Numbered from the stretch's first letter, positions 36,157 to 45,539 are shown. The stretch is DNA of 64,000 nucleotides from Qipengyuania polymorpha (GCF_019711435.1 NZ_JAIGNK010000003.1:372001-436000); one strand, 5' to 3'. The notes: generated by a model not told the origin, from the letters alone. A program made the numbers and translations.

Positions 36157-36771
36157 TTACAAGGGGGTTGGATTCCCTATTTCCTCGCGCAGGGATGCTA
36201 TGAGGGAGAGCACCTCGTCCTCGGTTTCGGCAAGCGACTGGCCGGTATCGATGATGTGGTCGGCCCGTTCGCGCTTTTCGGCATCGGGCGTCTGCAGCGA
36301 GAGGATATGGGCGAATTTCTCGGGCGTCATGTCGGGCCGGGCGAGCACCCGCCGGCGCTGGACCTCTGCCGGGGCGGAGACGACCACGACGCGGTCGACT
36401 GCCGCATGGCCGCCTTTCTCAAACAATAACGGGATATCGAACACGACGAAGGGCGCGCCGAAATGTTCGAGCAGGAAGGCCTCGCGTTTCGCTGCCACGG
36501 CGGGATGGACGATGGCTTCGAGCCGCGCGAGCGCCTCCTTGTCGCCGAAGACCTGCTTGCCGAGCTTGTCGCGCAAAACCCCGGTTTCGTCGGTGCTGCC
36601 CGGAAATTCCGCCTCAATGGCCGTGACCAGCTCGCCGTCCGCTCCCTGCATTGCGCGGACCTCGGCATCGGCATCGAAGACCGGCACGCTCGCTGCCTCG
36701 AACATCGCCGCGACGGTCGATTTGCCCATGCCGATGGAGCCGGTGAGCCCGATGATGAGCGGTTTTGTCAT
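36157..36771 (-). CDS. coaE: Dephospho-CoA kinase
   Basis: A 204-residue P-loop kinase for the last step of coenzyme A synthesis. Walker A is IIGLTGSIGMGKSTVAAMF; DADAEVR follows; IVHPAVAAKREAFL and FDIPLLFEKGGHAAVDRVVVVSAPAEVQRRRVLARPDMTPEKF are family-specific. The ATG overlaps the aroE stop (ATGA). Confidence 0.97.
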   Translation of the reverse strand: MTKPLIIGLTGSIGMGKSTVAAMFEAASVPVFDADAEVRAMQGADGELVTAIEAEFPGSTDETGVLRDKLGKQVFGDKEALARLEAIVHPAVAAKREAFLLEHFGAPFVVFDIPLLFEKGGHAAVDRVVVVSAPAEVQRRRVLARPDMTPEKFAHILSLQTPDAEKRERADHIIDTGQSLAETEDEVLSLIASLREEIGNPTPL

Positions 36772-37619
36772 GCCATGAGCCTCGCGCGCAATTCGTCATC
36801 ATGTCCGCGCGGTGGCTCTTCGCCGAAGAAGTGGGTGAAGGCCGCAGCGGCCTGCCCGATGAGCATGGAAAGGCCGTCGATGGTCTCGAAGCCCGCCTCG
36901 CGCGCCGATTTCAGGAAGTCGGTCTCCACCGGGTCGGTGACAATGTCATAAGCAATGGAGCCGGGCGGGGCATGGCTCCAGTCGAAGGCGAGCGGAGGCT
37001 GTCCGCGCATGCCTAGCGGGCTGGCGTTGACGACAAGGTCGCAGCAGCCCTCGCGGTCGTCGAAGGCGAAATCGGTGGCTTTCGCGAAGTGGGCGAGGGG
37101 GGCAGTGTGGTGTTCGCCCTCGGCGAGTTCATCGAGCAGCTCGCGTGCTTTTTCCGGATCGCGGCCAGCGAGCACGAGGGTGAAACCTTCTGCGCTCAGC
37201 CCTGCGACAATCGCCCGCGCTGCGCCGCCCGTGCCGAGCACGCGCGCCATGCGGAAATAGTGCTGCTTGCGAAGCCGCTGCTGCAGAGGTTCGAGGAAAC
37301 CCGCGACGTCGGTGTTGCGCCCGACGAGCTTGCCGTCTTTCGCACGGTGGATGGTGTTCACCGCGCCGACGCGCTTCGCCAGCGGCTCCAGCCGGTCGAC
37401 CAAGGCAAGGACGGCCTGCTTGTGCGGCATGGTGACATTGCACCCGCGCCACTCCGTGTCCTCGCGGCGCGCGGCGATATATTCCGCCAGCCCGTCGGTG
37501 GTCACATGATGCGCGCGGTATTCGGCATCGAGCCCGAGCTTCTCGAGCCAGAAGGTATGAATGGCAGGCGATTTCGACTGCGCAATCGGATCGCCGATAA
37601 CTTCCGCGTAAATCGTCAC
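36768..37619 (-). CDS. aroE: Shikimate dehydrogenase
   Basis: A 283-residue NADP-dependent enzyme reducing 3-dehydroshikimate. Substrate motifs are [21 protein letters not shown] and [17 protein letters not shown] with the catalytic Lys, and GAVNTI; the dinucleotide fold is [28 protein letters not shown] and [19 protein letters not shown] complete it. The GTG start at 37619 overlaps the maf stop (GTGA). A longer upstream open frame is the shadow of maf. Confidence 0.96.
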   Translation of the reverse strand: MTIYAEVIGDPIAQSKSPAIHTFWLEKLGLDAEYRAHHVTTDGLAEYIAARREDTEWRGCNVTMPHKQAVLALVDRLEPLAKRVGAVNTIHRAKDGKLVGRNTDVAGFLEPLQQRLRKQHYFRMARVLGTGGAARAIVAGLSAEGFTLVLAGRDPEKARELLDELAEGEHHTAPLAHFAKATDFAFDDREGCCDLVVNASPLGMRGQPPLAFDWSHAPPGSIAYDIVTDPVETDFLKSAREAGFETIDGLSMLIGQAAAAFTHFFGEEPPRGHDDELRARLMA

Positions 37620-38212
37620 GAGGCGAGCACGCCTTCCTCGCGCAGGGCATCCAGCACCTGCAAGAGCGGCATGCCGAGCACGGTGAACTGGTCGCCCATA
37701 ATGCTCTCGAACAATTGCACGCCCGGCCCTTCGATGCGAAAGACACCGACGCAATAGGAGACTTCGGGCCATTCCGCGTCGAGATAGGTTTCGATAAATT
37801 CCTCGCTCAATTCGCGCACCCTGAGGCGGGCGAAATCCGAGCCGACCCACACAATCTGCCTGTCCCGCGCCAGCGCCGCCGCGCTGTGGAGCGTCATCAC
37901 CTTGCCCGAGAAGAAGCGCAAATGTTCGGCCGCCTGTTCGCGGTTCGCGGGCTTGTCGAAACGCCGCCCGTCGACCTCGACCAGCGAGTCGCTGCCGAGC
38001 ACAACGCGGCTGTCCGAAACCGCCGCAGCCTTCGCCGCCGCCAGCGCCTGCGCGACTTCGGCGGGCTCGGCCCCGTCCATTTCAGCCTCGAGCGCGCGCT
38101 CGTCGACATCCGCGCCGCGCGCTTCGAAGGCCACGCCCGCGGCCTCCAGCATCGCCTTGCGCGAGGCGGAATTGGACGCGAGCACGATGCCGCTGCCCGA
38201 CAATGCACTCAT
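37616..38212 (-). CDS. maf: Maf family nucleotide pyrophosphatase
   Basis: A 198-residue Maf protein. Motifs are [19 protein letters not shown] at the start, [18 protein letters not shown], and [32 protein letters not shown] near the end. Maf enzymes hydrolyse non-canonical nucleoside triphosphates and can affect cell division. It overlaps ppsR upstream (ATGA) and aroE downstream (GTGA). Confidence 0.95.
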   Translation of the reverse strand: MSALSGSGIVLASNSASRKAMLEAAGVAFEARGADVDERALEAEMDGAEPAEVAQALAAAKAAAVSDSRVVLGSDSLVEVDGRRFDKPANREQAAEHLRFFSGKVMTLHSAAALARDRQIVWVGSDFARLRVRELSEEFIETYLDAEWPEVSYCVGVFRIEGPGVQLFESIMGDQFTVLGMPLLQVLDALREEGVLAS

Positions 38213-39120
38213 ATCGCCTTCACTCCCTCGAAATCGCCGCCCTCTTTCGACTGCCGCTCCTGGTAGAGGCGAATGATCGCCGCGGCCGTCTCCTCGATCG
38301 AGCGGCGGGTCACGTCGATGACCGGCCAGCCATTGTCGGCGAACATGCGGCGGGCGAAGGCCACCTCGCTTTTCACGCGTTCGTTGTCGACATAAGCGGT
38401 CTGCGCTTTTTCGTTCAGCGTCAGCAGGCGGTTGCGGCGGATTTGCACCAGCCGCTCGGGCGCTGTGGTGAGGCCGACGACCATCGGGTTTCTCAGCTGG
38501 TAAAGGTTGGGCGGCGGCGGGCTTTCCACCACCAGCGGGATATTGGCGACCTTGTAGCCGCGGTTGGCGAGGTAGATGCTGGTCGGCGTTTTCGAACTGC
38601 GCGAGACGCCCGCGAGCAGGATATCGGCCTCCTCCCAGTTTTCCCAGCCGATCCCGTCGTCATGCGCGATGGTGAACTGGATGGCCTCGACACGCTCGAA
38701 ATAGGCCTTGTCCATCTGGTGCTGGCGACCGGGGCGACCATGCGCTTCCTGCCCCAAAGCCTTTTCCAGCGCCTCGGTCACGCGGTCGAGGATGGGCACG
38801 GCCGGCAGGCCGTTCTGCGCGCACACCTCTTCCAGCCGCGCACGTGCCTCGGCATTCACCAGTGTGAAGAGGACAAGACCCGGGTTAGCCTTGAGTTCGG
38901 GGACGATGCGGTCAAGGTGCTGCTTGCTCCTGACCATGGGCCAGAAATGGCGCACGACATGGGCATCGTCGAACTGCGCGAGCGCTGCTTTGGCAAGCAT
39001 TTCCAGTGTTTCGCCGGTGCTGTCGGAGAGCAAATGGAGGTGGATACGATCGGGGATGAGGGCCTCGTCTCGGGCTTGTGGACAGCTTCGGGATAAACCA
39101 CGGGACAGGTCTGGCGACAA
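38209..39120 (-). CDS. ppsR: PPSR kinase/pyrophosphorylase (DUF299)
   Basis: A bifunctional regulator that phosphorylates and dephosphorylates PEP synthase or pyruvate phosphate dikinase. It contains [16 protein letters not shown] at the N-terminus, the P-loop [22 protein letters not shown], and [17 protein letters not shown]. The exact start is unclear: the open frame begins at a TTG (39120), but the conserved part begins about 20 codons later and no ATG lies between. This gene flanks the Caulobacter origin opposite hemE, which is also its position here. Confidence 0.92.
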   Translation of the reverse strand: MSPDLSRGLSRSCPQARDEALIPDRIHLHLLSDSTGETLEMLAKAALAQFDDAHVVRHFWPMVRSKQHLDRIVPELKANPGLVLFTLVNAEARARLEEVCAQNGLPAVPILDRVTEALEKALGQEAHGRPGRQHQMDKAYFERVEAIQFTIAHDDGIGWENWEEADILLAGVSRSSKTPTSIYLANRGYKVANIPLVVESPPPPNLYQLRNPMVVGLTTAPERLVQIRRNRLLTLNEKAQTAYVDNERVKSEVAFARRMFADNGWPVIDVTRRSIEETAAAIIRLYQERQSKEGGDFEGVKAI

Positions 39121-39373
39121 GTTCGGTGATGAATTCCCTCCCCGTTACGAGTCAGCTTCGGGGGTGATTCCCGCACAGCAAGGCCTGAGTTTTACAGCGG
39201 CTGGGAACAGTGGGGACAAGTTTGACTCGACTCAACTGAATCCACGAGTCGCAAATGACCCGAAATGCTTCCATCGCGCCAACTTTTCGGGCAGGGGCCA
39301 CTTGTGCCCGATATCCACAGGGCCAACAGACTCCATCAATCCTTTAAATAACTAGGTATTATTGGACTCCTGA
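39077..39373. other. Predicted chromosomal origin of replication (oriC)
   Basis: The intergenic space between ppsR (left-going) and hemE (right-going), plus the first bases of ppsR. It holds eight GANTC sites (39149, 39166, 39224, 39229, 39238, 39246, 39329, 39365), degenerate DnaA boxes (39311 ATATCCACA, 39211 TGGGGACAA, 39088 TCGGGATAA, 39077 TGTGGACAG) and an AT-rich tract at 39342-39363 able to act as an unwinding element. One TTAA half-site is present, but no full CtrA pair. Gene order matches the Caulobacter hemE origin. Initiation itself is not demonstrated. Confidence 0.82.
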
Positions 39374-40399
39374 ATGCCCGGTCTCCTTCTCGACACGCTG
39401 AACGGCGCGCCAAGCGCCAAGGTCCCTCTCTGGCTCATGCGCCAGGCAGGTCGGTACCTTCCCGAATATCGCGAGCTGCGCGCGAGCAAGGGCGGATTCC
39501 TCGAACTCGCCTATGACAGCGAGGCAGCCTGCGAGGTGACCTTGCAGCCGATCGACCGTTTCGGCTTCGACGGGGCGATCCTGTTTTCGGATATCCTGAT
39601 TGTCCCGCACGCGCTGGGCCAGAAGCTCGAATTCCTGGCGGGCGAGGGGCCCAAGCTCTCGCCGCGGCTTGTCGATGCCACGCTTGAATCGCTCGCTCCC
39701 GCACCCGAGTGCTACGAGCCGATTTACGAAACCGTGCGCCTGTGCCGCAAGCGCCTGCCCGAAGGTGTGACCATGCTGGGCTTTGCGGGAAGTCCCTGGA
39801 CCGTGGCGACCTACATGGTCGCAGGCGAAGGCAGTCGCGACCAGCACGAGGCGAGGGCGCTTGCCTATCGCGACCCGGCCGCGCTGCAGGCGATTATCGA
39901 TGCGATTGTCGAGCAGACCATTACCTACCTCTCCGGCCAGATTCAGGCCGGCGCCGAAGCAGTGCAGTTGTTCGATAGTTGGGCGGGCAGCCTTGCACCG
40001 GACGAGTTCGAGAAGTGGGTCATTGCTCCCAATGCGCGGATCATCGCTGCATTGGCCGAAATGCATCCCGATACCCCGGTCATCGGTTTTCCCAAGGGTT
40101 CGGGCGAGAAGCTTCCAGCCTATGCGCGCGAGACGGGCGTGAAGGCTGTCGGGGTGGACGAGACGCTGGACCCGCGCTGGGTCGCACGCGAATTGCCCGA
40201 TGGCATGCCGGTGCAGGGCAATCTCGACCCGTTGCTGCTGCTCGCAGGCTCGGACGAGCTTGAAAAGCGTGTCGCCGCCATCCTCGAAGCCTTTGCGGGC
40301 CGTCCGCATGTCTTCAATCTCGGCCATGGCATCGACCGGCGCACGCCGATTGCGCATGTCGAGCGGCTGATTGCCGCCGTGCGCGGATGGCAGGGGTGA
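39374..40399 (+). CDS. hemE: Uroporphyrinogen decarboxylase
   Basis: A 341-residue TIM-barrel enzyme converting uroporphyrinogen III to coproporphyrinogen III. Signature elements are PLWLMRQAGRYLPEYRELR near residue 20, FDGAILFSDILIVPHALG around 75, and GFAGSPWTVATYMVAGEGS around 140; the C-terminal NLGHGIDRRTP is conserved. The ATG lies just right of the predicted origin; its promoter must overlap the AT-rich part of that region, so expression may be tied to replication and methylation state. hemJ follows 31 nt downstream. Confidence 0.97.
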   Translation: MPGLLLDTLNGAPSAKVPLWLMRQAGRYLPEYRELRASKGGFLELAYDSEAACEVTLQPIDRFGFDGAILFSDILIVPHALGQKLEFLAGEGPKLSPRLVDATLESLAPAPECYEPIYETVRLCRKRLPEGVTMLGFAGSPWTVATYMVAGEGSRDQHEARALAYRDPAALQAIIDAIVEQTITYLSGQIQAGAEAVQLFDSWAGSLAPDEFEKWVIAPNARIIAALAEMHPDTPVIGFPKGSGEKLPAYARETGVKAVGVDETLDPRWVARELPDGMPVQGNLDPLLLLAGSDELEKRVAAILEAFAGRPHVFNLGHGIDRRTPIAHVERLIAAVRGWQG

Positions 40400-40430
40400 A
40401 AATCTGCGCGCGGCCTCCTAAGTTGCGCGC

Positions 40431-40874
40431 ATGCAGGATGTGCTTGTCATGACCTACCTCTGGCTGAAGGCCGGCCACATCATCTTCATGGTCTTCTGGC
40501 TGGCGGGGCTCTTCATGCTCCCGCGGCAGATGATTTACCTTCACCCCGCGGCGCCGGAATCGGAAGAATCCGCGCTTTGGACCAAGCGCATGGGGCTGCT
40601 GCGCAAGGTCATCCTCACCCCAAGCATCATCGTGGTGTGGATTTTAGGCCTGCTGCTGGCCCAAACGCTGCAAGTGTGGGGTGAGGGGTGGCTGCACGCC
40701 AAATTGTTGCTTGTCGTGCTTCTGAGCGGCTTCCACGGGCTTATGGTCGCCCAGTCGAAGAAGATGGCGGCGGGGGAACGTCCGCTCAGCGAGAAACAGC
40801 TGCGCATGTTCGGCGAGATTCCCGGCATATTGCTCGCGCTCATCGTCATCATGGTTGTGGTCAGGCCGTTCTGA
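40431..40874 (+). CDS. hemJ: Protoporphyrinogen oxidase HemJ
   Basis: A 147-residue four-helix membrane protein of the HemJ family, the oxygen-independent-type protoporphyrinogen oxidase of most alphaproteobacteria. The N-terminal helix LKAGHIIFMVFWLAGLFMLPRQ contains the conserved heme-ligand histidine and PR; later helices include LTPSIIVVWILGLLLAQT and HAKLLLVVLLSGFHGLMV. An in-frame ATG at 40449 is an alternative start. It lies between hemE and rho as in Caulobacter. Confidence 0.92.
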   Translation: MQDVLVMTYLWLKAGHIIFMVFWLAGLFMLPRQMIYLHPAAPESEESALWTKRMGLLRKVILTPSIIVVWILGLLLAQTLQVWGEGWLHAKLLLVVLLSGFHGLMVAQSKKMAAGERPLSEKQLRMFGEIPGILLALIVIMVVVRPF

Positions 40875-40896
40875 CACTCCGCCTGTCGCTTTGTGA

Positions 40897-41034
40897 ATTG
40901 ACGCGGACGCCGCGCGAATTTATTTGCACCCCACCTACCGGCTAGAGGCCCCGCGCATCTGACGGGGCCAGGTCCGCTTTCTCCAAGCCCATACCGACCT
41001 GCCGGCCATTCCCACTCTATCCCTGAGAAACATA
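40897..41034 (+). promoter_or_regulatory. rho promoter and leader hairpin
   Basis: TTGACG at 40897 is a good -35 element, with TATTTG 17 bases later as a weak -10. Between it and rho lies a perfect 7-bp hairpin, GGCCCCG/CGGGGCC (40946-40968). rho is autoregulated in other bacteria through its leader; a role for this hairpin is inferred. Confidence 0.45.
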
Positions 41035-42300
41035 ATGCATCTCAAAGACTTGAAAGCAAAAGCACCCGCAGACCTCGTGGCAATGGCCGAGGAACTGGGT
41101 GTCGAGGCGGCCGGCACCATGCGCCGCCAGGATCTCATGTTCTGCATCCTTCGCGAGCTCGCGGATGATGAAGAGTACAATGAAGAAATCATGGGCATTG
41201 GCACCATTGAGGTGCTGCAGGACGGCTTCGGCTTCCTGCGCAGCCCCGAGGCAAACTATCTCGCCGGCCCCGACGATATCTACGTCTCGCCCAACCAGAT
41301 CCGCAAATGGGGCCTGCGCACCGGCGATACCGTAGAAGGCCAGATCCGCGCCCCGCAGGAAGGCGAGCGCTATTTTGCGCTGACCGGCCTGACCTCGGTC
41401 AACTACGAGGACCCGGCAAACGTCCGCACGCGGACCAATTTCGACAACCTCACGCCGCTTTATCCCGAAGAGAAGCTGACGCTCGACAATGTCGACCCGA
41501 CGGTGAAGGACAAGTCGGCGCGCGTCATCGATATCATCTCACCGCAGGGCAAGGGCCAGCGCGCGCTGATCGTCGCGCCGCCGCGCACCGGTAAGACCGT
41601 GCTGCTGCAAAACATCGCCAAGGCGATCACCGATAACCACCCCGAAGTCTTCCTGCTTGTCCTGCTCGTCGACGAGCGTCCGGAAGAAGTCACCGACATG
41701 CAGCGTTCGGTCAATGGCGAGGTCATTTCCTCGACCTTCGACGAACCGGCCAATCGCCACGTGCAGGTCGCCGAGATGGTGATCGAAAAGGCCAAGCGTC
41801 TCGTCGAGCACAAGAAGGATGTCGTCATCCTGCTCGACTCGATCACCCGTCTCGGCCGCGCCTACAACACCGTCGTGCCCAGCTCGGGCAAGGTGCTGAC
41901 CGGCGGTGTCGATGCCAACGCGCTGCAGCGCCCGAAGCGCTTCTTCGGTGCCGCACGTAACATCGAGGAAGGCGGCTCGCTCTCGATTATCGCGACCGCG
42001 CTGATCGACACCGGCAGCCGCATGGACGAGGTGATCTTCGAAGAGTTCAAGGGCACGGGTAACAGCGAAATCGTCCTTGACCGCAAGGTCGCCGACAAGC
42101 GCATCTTCCCGGCTCTGGACGTCGGCAAGTCCGGCACCCGCAAGGAAGAGCTGCTGGTTGACCAGGGCCAGCTGTCGAAGATGTGGGTCCTGCGCCGTAT
42201 CCTCATGCAGATGGGCACAGTCGACGCGATGGAGTTCCTCCTCGACAAGATGAAGGATTCCAAGACCAACGAAGACTTCTTCGCCAATATGAACCAGTAA
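41035..42300 (+). CDS. rho: Transcription termination factor Rho
   Basis: A 421-residue hexameric RNA helicase. The N-terminal domain begins [22 protein letters not shown]; the RNA-binding OSB fold has [28 protein letters not shown]; the P-loop is [19 protein letters not shown]; Walker B/Q-loop region is [13 protein letters not shown], and the secondary RNA site has [25 protein letters not shown]. Essential for factor-dependent termination. An ATPase gene starts one base after its stop. Confidence 0.98.
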   Translation: MHLKDLKAKAPADLVAMAEELGVEAAGTMRRQDLMFCILRELADDEEYNEEIMGIGTIEVLQDGFGFLRSPEANYLAGPDDIYVSPNQIRKWGLRTGDTVEGQIRAPQEGERYFALTGLTSVNYEDPANVRTRTNFDNLTPLYPEEKLTLDNVDPTVKDKSARVIDIISPQGKGQRALIVAPPRTGKTVLLQNIAKAITDNHPEVFLLVLLVDERPEEVTDMQRSVNGEVISSTFDEPANRHVQVAEMVIEKAKRLVEHKKDVVILLDSITRLGRAYNTVVPSSGKVLTGGVDANALQRPKRFFGAARNIEEGGSLSIIATALIDTGSRMDEVIFEEFKGTGNSEIVLDRKVADKRIFPALDVGKSGTRKEELLVDQGQLSKMWVLRRILMQMGTVDAMEFLLDKMKDSKTNEDFFANMNQ

Positions 42301-42301
42301 G

Positions 42302-42826
42302 GTGGCGGGACCGCAGCGGTTTGTCCTCACAGGAGGACCCGGCGCGGGAAAGACGACATTGCTTGCAGAGCTGGCCCGGCGCGGCTTTCGGACGGTTCCG
42401 GAAGCGGCCCGGGCCGTTTTGCGTGGAGAGGGCGGGCCCGGACTGCGGGCAAACGATCCGGACGGGTTTGCTGCGGCAATCCTGAAGCGCGAGATATGCC
42501 GTCATGCGGCGGCTGCGGGCTGGGAGGGTCCGATGTTCTACGATCGCGGGCTGGGTGACCTGGCTGCCATGCCCGTCTCGTCCCGTTCCCTGAAGGCAGA
42601 GATCGAGCGTCAGCTACAAGCCTGTCGGTACGAACCCGTAGTTTTTCGAGCACCTGCCTGGGAGGAGATCTATTGCCGCGATGCCGAGCGCACACAGAGC
42701 TGGGACGAGGCTGTGGCGAGCGATCTCGCCGTTACATCGGCGTGGAGAGGTGCTGGCTACACGATAGTGGACCTTCCCTCGCTTGACCCGGCGGGACGAG
42801 CGGAGTTCGTTCTCGCCCTAATTTGA
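42302..42826 (+). CDS. AAA family ATPase (AAA_28/NadR-like)
   Basis: A 174-residue P-loop protein. Walker A is RFVLTGGPGAGKTTLLAELARRG, followed by RTVPEAARAVL and FYDRGLGDLAAMP, the layout of small AAA_28 or NadR-kinase-like ATPases. The GTG start at 42302 comes one base after the rho stop, so it is coupled to rho. No substrate can be read. Its end overlaps the convergent NTF2-like gene by 9 nt. Confidence 0.85.
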   Translation: MAGPQRFVLTGGPGAGKTTLLAELARRGFRTVPEAARAVLRGEGGPGLRANDPDGFAAAILKREICRHAAAAGWEGPMFYDRGLGDLAAMPVSSRSLKAEIERQLQACRYEPVVFRAPAWEEIYCRDAERTQSWDEAVASDLAVTSAWRGAGYTIVDLPSLDPAGRAEFVLALI

Positions 42827-43222
42827 GCCCTTCATCGCCTCCAGCATCGCGGCCATTTGCTCCCAGACCTTGTTCACGGCCTTCAATGGTCGCACCATGA
42901 CTTTGAAGTCCACGATGGTGCCGTTCTCGTCGAAGCGGATGATGTCGACGCCATTGACATGGATGCCGTCCATCTGTGTCTCGAATTCGAGCATGGCATT
43001 GTCGCCGTCGACCAGTTCGCGGACATAGCTGAAGCTGTCGTTGCCGAGCGTTTGCCCGGCCGCCGAAAGATAGGCGACGACAAGGTCGCGACCCTTCTGC
43101 GGCGTATGGACCACGGGCGAGTGGAAGACCGCATCTTCATGGATGATCCCAGCAAGCTCTGCCGCCTTGCTGCCGTTTTCGATGACATGGTGCCAGTTTT
43201 CGAGGCCCCTTATTGCCGACAT
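42818..43222 (-). CDS. NTF2/SnoaL-like protein
   Basis: A 134-residue cone-shaped fold of the nuclear transport factor 2 superfamily: GLENWHHVIENGSKAAELAGIIHEDAVFHSPVVHTPQKGRDLV, then FSYVRELVDGDNAMLEFETQMDGIHVNGVDIIRFDENGTIVDFKVMVRPLKA. Members are isomerases, dehydratases or binding proteins; function is open. It is the last gene of a leftward unit with a glutamate-synthase-like protein, overlapping it by 13 nt. Confidence 0.85.
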   Translation of the reverse strand: MSAIRGLENWHHVIENGSKAAELAGIIHEDAVFHSPVVHTPQKGRDLVVAYLSAAGQTLGNDSFSYVRELVDGDNAMLEFETQMDGIHVNGVDIIRFDENGTIVDFKVMVRPLKAVNKVWEQMAAMLEAMKGSN

Positions 43223-44844
43223 GTGGCTTCTCCAAAGCTATCAAACTGCGCGGCGGCCCACGCCTTGGCATATTGGGTGCCCTCGGGACTTTCCAGGAGC
43301 TCGCCGGGGCGCAGGAAATTGTAGATATTGTCGATGCTGTCGCTGCGGGCGGAATTTTGCCTCTCAGAGATGTGGCAGGGCTCGATCTGCCACGGATTAT
43401 CGAGGCCCATGGCGACGACCATTTCACGAAGCGCATGAAGGGTATGGCGCTGGAAGCGGGTGACACGCTCGGCCTTCGTAGGGACGACGAGGCCACGCTG
43501 GCGGGTGGCATCCTGTGTCGCGATGCCAGTGGGACAGCGGTCGGTGTGGCAATTCATCGACTGGATGCATCCAAGCGCAAACATGAATGCGCGGCCTGCA
43601 TTGCACCAATCCGCTCCGAGACCGAAATTCATCGCAAGACCAGCGCCCGAATGCACCTTGCCCGCTGCGGCGATCTTGATCTCGTCTTTGAGGCCCGTCC
43701 CCACGAGCGCATTGCGCACGAGGATCAGCCCCTCGCGCAGCGGCATACCGACGCGGTTGGAGAATTCGACCGGCGCAGCGCCCGTTCCGCCTTCGGCCCC
43801 ATCGACGACGATGTAATCGAGCCTGATCCCGGTTTCGAGCATCGCCTCGCAAATGGCGAAGACTTCATGCGGCTTGCCGACGCACAGCTTGATGCCGACC
43901 GGCTTGCCGCCCGACAAATCGCGCAATTGCGCCGCCCATTCGAGCAATTCCACAGGTGTCGAAAAAGTCGAGTGGGCAGGGGGTGAAATCACGTCCCGAC
44001 CAATCGGCACGCCGCGCGTTTCGGCGATTTCCTTGGTCACCTTTGGCCCGGGCAGGACGCCGCCATGGCCGGGTTTGGCACCCTGGCTGAGCTTGATTTC
44101 GACCATCTTGACCTGCGGGTCGGTCGCGGTCTCGGCGAACTTGTCGGGATTGAATGTGCCGTCCTCGTTCCGGCAGCCGAAATATCCGCTGCCGATTTCC
44201 CATACGAGGTCGCCGCCATGCGAACGGTGATAGCGCGACAGCCCGCCTTCACCCGTGTCGTGGTAGAAATTGCCCGCCGCCGCGCCTTTGTTGAGCGCCA
44301 TGATGGCGTTGGCCGAGAGCGAGCCGAAGCTCATCGCCGAGATATTGAACAGCGAGGCCGAATAGGGCTGCGAACACTGGCTCGACCCGACATCGACGCG
44401 CCATTCGGGAGGGGCATCCTCGTTCGGCACGATGGAATGCGCCAGCCATTCGTATTCGTCCGAATAGACATCGAGTTCGGTCCCGAAGGGATGCGAATCG
44501 AGTTGCCCCTTGGCGCGGGCGTAAACGAGGCTGCGCTCGTCGTGGTTGAAAGGCCGGCCTTCAAGGTCTCCCTCGACCACATAGGCCCGGGCGAAAGGGC
44601 GCAGGTCTTCCATGATCCAGCGGATACGGGCAACGAGCGGGTAATTCCGCCTAAGTGTATGTTTACGCTGAAAGAAATCCCAGATTGCGATGACAAATAA
44701 GGGGAGGGTGAGGACAAGTCCCCACTTCAACCATCCCCACGGCGCAATCCAGAACAATACCGACAGCACCAAGAGCGCCACCGGTATTCCGTAGCGTACC
44801 GCCAGTTCAGCGGAATCGCGCCACTTCGCCTTGTTGGGAATCAA
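43210..44844 (-). CDS. FMN-binding glutamate synthase-family protein
   Basis: A 544-residue protein with two N-terminal transmembrane helices (residues 15-55) followed by a GltB-like FMN barrel. Family segments include NISAMSFGSLSANAIMALNKGA, HDTGEGGLSRYHRSHGGDLVWEIGSGYFGC, VEIKLSQGAKPGHGGVLPG, VDGAEGGTGAAPVEFSNRVG and DRCPTGIATQD, with cysteines suitable for a [3Fe-4S] cluster. It lacks the glutaminase domain, so it is not a full glutamate synthase. Its reaction is not established. It overlaps both neighbours. Confidence 0.9.
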   Translation of the reverse strand: MIPNKAKWRDSAELAVRYGIPVALLVLSVLFWIAPWGWLKWGLVLTLPLFVIAIWDFFQRKHTLRRNYPLVARIRWIMEDLRPFARAYVVEGDLEGRPFNHDERSLVYARAKGQLDSHPFGTELDVYSDEYEWLAHSIVPNEDAPPEWRVDVGSSQCSQPYSASLFNISAMSFGSLSANAIMALNKGAAAGNFYHDTGEGGLSRYHRSHGGDLVWEIGSGYFGCRNEDGTFNPDKFAETATDPQVKMVEIKLSQGAKPGHGGVLPGPKVTKEIAETRGVPIGRDVISPPAHSTFSTPVELLEWAAQLRDLSGGKPVGIKLCVGKPHEVFAICEAMLETGIRLDYIVVDGAEGGTGAAPVEFSNRVGMPLREGLILVRNALVGTGLKDEIKIAAAGKVHSGAGLAMNFGLGADWCNAGRAFMFALGCIQSMNCHTDRCPTGIATQDATRQRGLVVPTKAERVTRFQRHTLHALREMVVAMGLDNPWQIEPCHISERQNSARSDSIDNIYNFLRPGELLESPEGTQYAKAWAAAQFDSFGEATCRQ

Positions 44845-45539
44845 GCGAGATGCTCGGCAAAGAAGTCGGCCGTGCGGCTATCGGCAAGGTTCGCTGCCTC
44901 TTCGCGGCGGCGCTTGCCGAATTCGGTGGCGAAGCCATGGTCCAGCCCTTCGTAATCGTAGAGCGTGACTTTGGGATGGTCGTCGAGACCTTCGTGCATT
45001 GCCTTCTGCGTGTCCTTGTCGACGAAACCGTCCTCGGTGGGCACGTGGAGCAATAGCGGGTGCGCGATGGCGTGTTTTTCGTTCAGCAGGCCGTCGATGC
45101 CTACGCCGTAATATCCGACAGAAGCATTCACGTCGGTACGCGCGGCGGTCATATAGGCGAGGCGGCCGCCGAGACAGTATCCCACGCAGCCCACCTTGGC
45201 GACGCCTTCCTCGCGGCGGATATGATGGATGGTCGCCTCGATATCGCGGATGCCTTGGTCTTGGTCGAACTTGCCCATCAGGTCGAGCGCGCGCTGGAAT
45301 TCGGGTTCCACATCGGGGTCGAGTTCGACACCGGGCTCAAGCCGCCAGAAGAGGTCGGGCGCAGCCGCGAGATAACCTTCCTCGGCGAGCTTGTCGCACT
45401 TGCGGCGGATGCCTGCATTTACACCAAAGATTTCCTGGATGACGAGGATTGCCGCCTTGGGAGTATCGGCGGGTCTTGCGACATAGGCATCGAACTTCGC
45501 ATCGCCGGACAGGGTGGCAATCGTAACGGTCTCGCTCAT
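44841..45539 (-). CDS. Dienelactone hydrolase family protein
   Basis: A 232-residue alpha/beta hydrolase. The nucleophile cysteine is in GCVGYCLGGRLAYM, the acid in EDGFVDKD, and the histidine in YEGLDHGFATEF, the Cys-Asp-His triad of dienelactone hydrolases. AILVIQEIFGVNAGIRRKCDKLAEEGYLAAAPDLFWR is typical. The ATG at 45539 is family-like; the frame is open beyond it. It opens a three-gene leftward unit with the glutamate-synthase-like and NTF2-like genes. The substrate is unknown. Confidence 0.92.
   Translation of the reverse strand: MSETVTIATLSGDAKFDAYVARPADTPKAAILVIQEIFGVNAGIRRKCDKLAEEGYLAAAPDLFWRLEPGVELDPDVEPEFQRALDLMGKFDQDQGIRDIEATIHHIRREEGVAKVGCVGYCLGGRLAYMTAARTDVNASVGYYGVGIDGLLNEKHAIAHPLLLHVPTEDGFVDKDTQKAMHEGLDDHPKVTLYDYEGLDHGFATEFGKRRREEAANLADSRTADFFAEHLA

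Noticed and set aside
39340..39363. Full CtrA site (TTAA-N7-TTAA) in the origin
   Set aside because: Only one TTAA half-site occurs; the second half is missing at the required spacing.
43210..44844. Glutamate synthase large subunit
   Set aside because: The glutaminase domain is missing and two membrane helices precede the barrel, so the gltB name is not justified.
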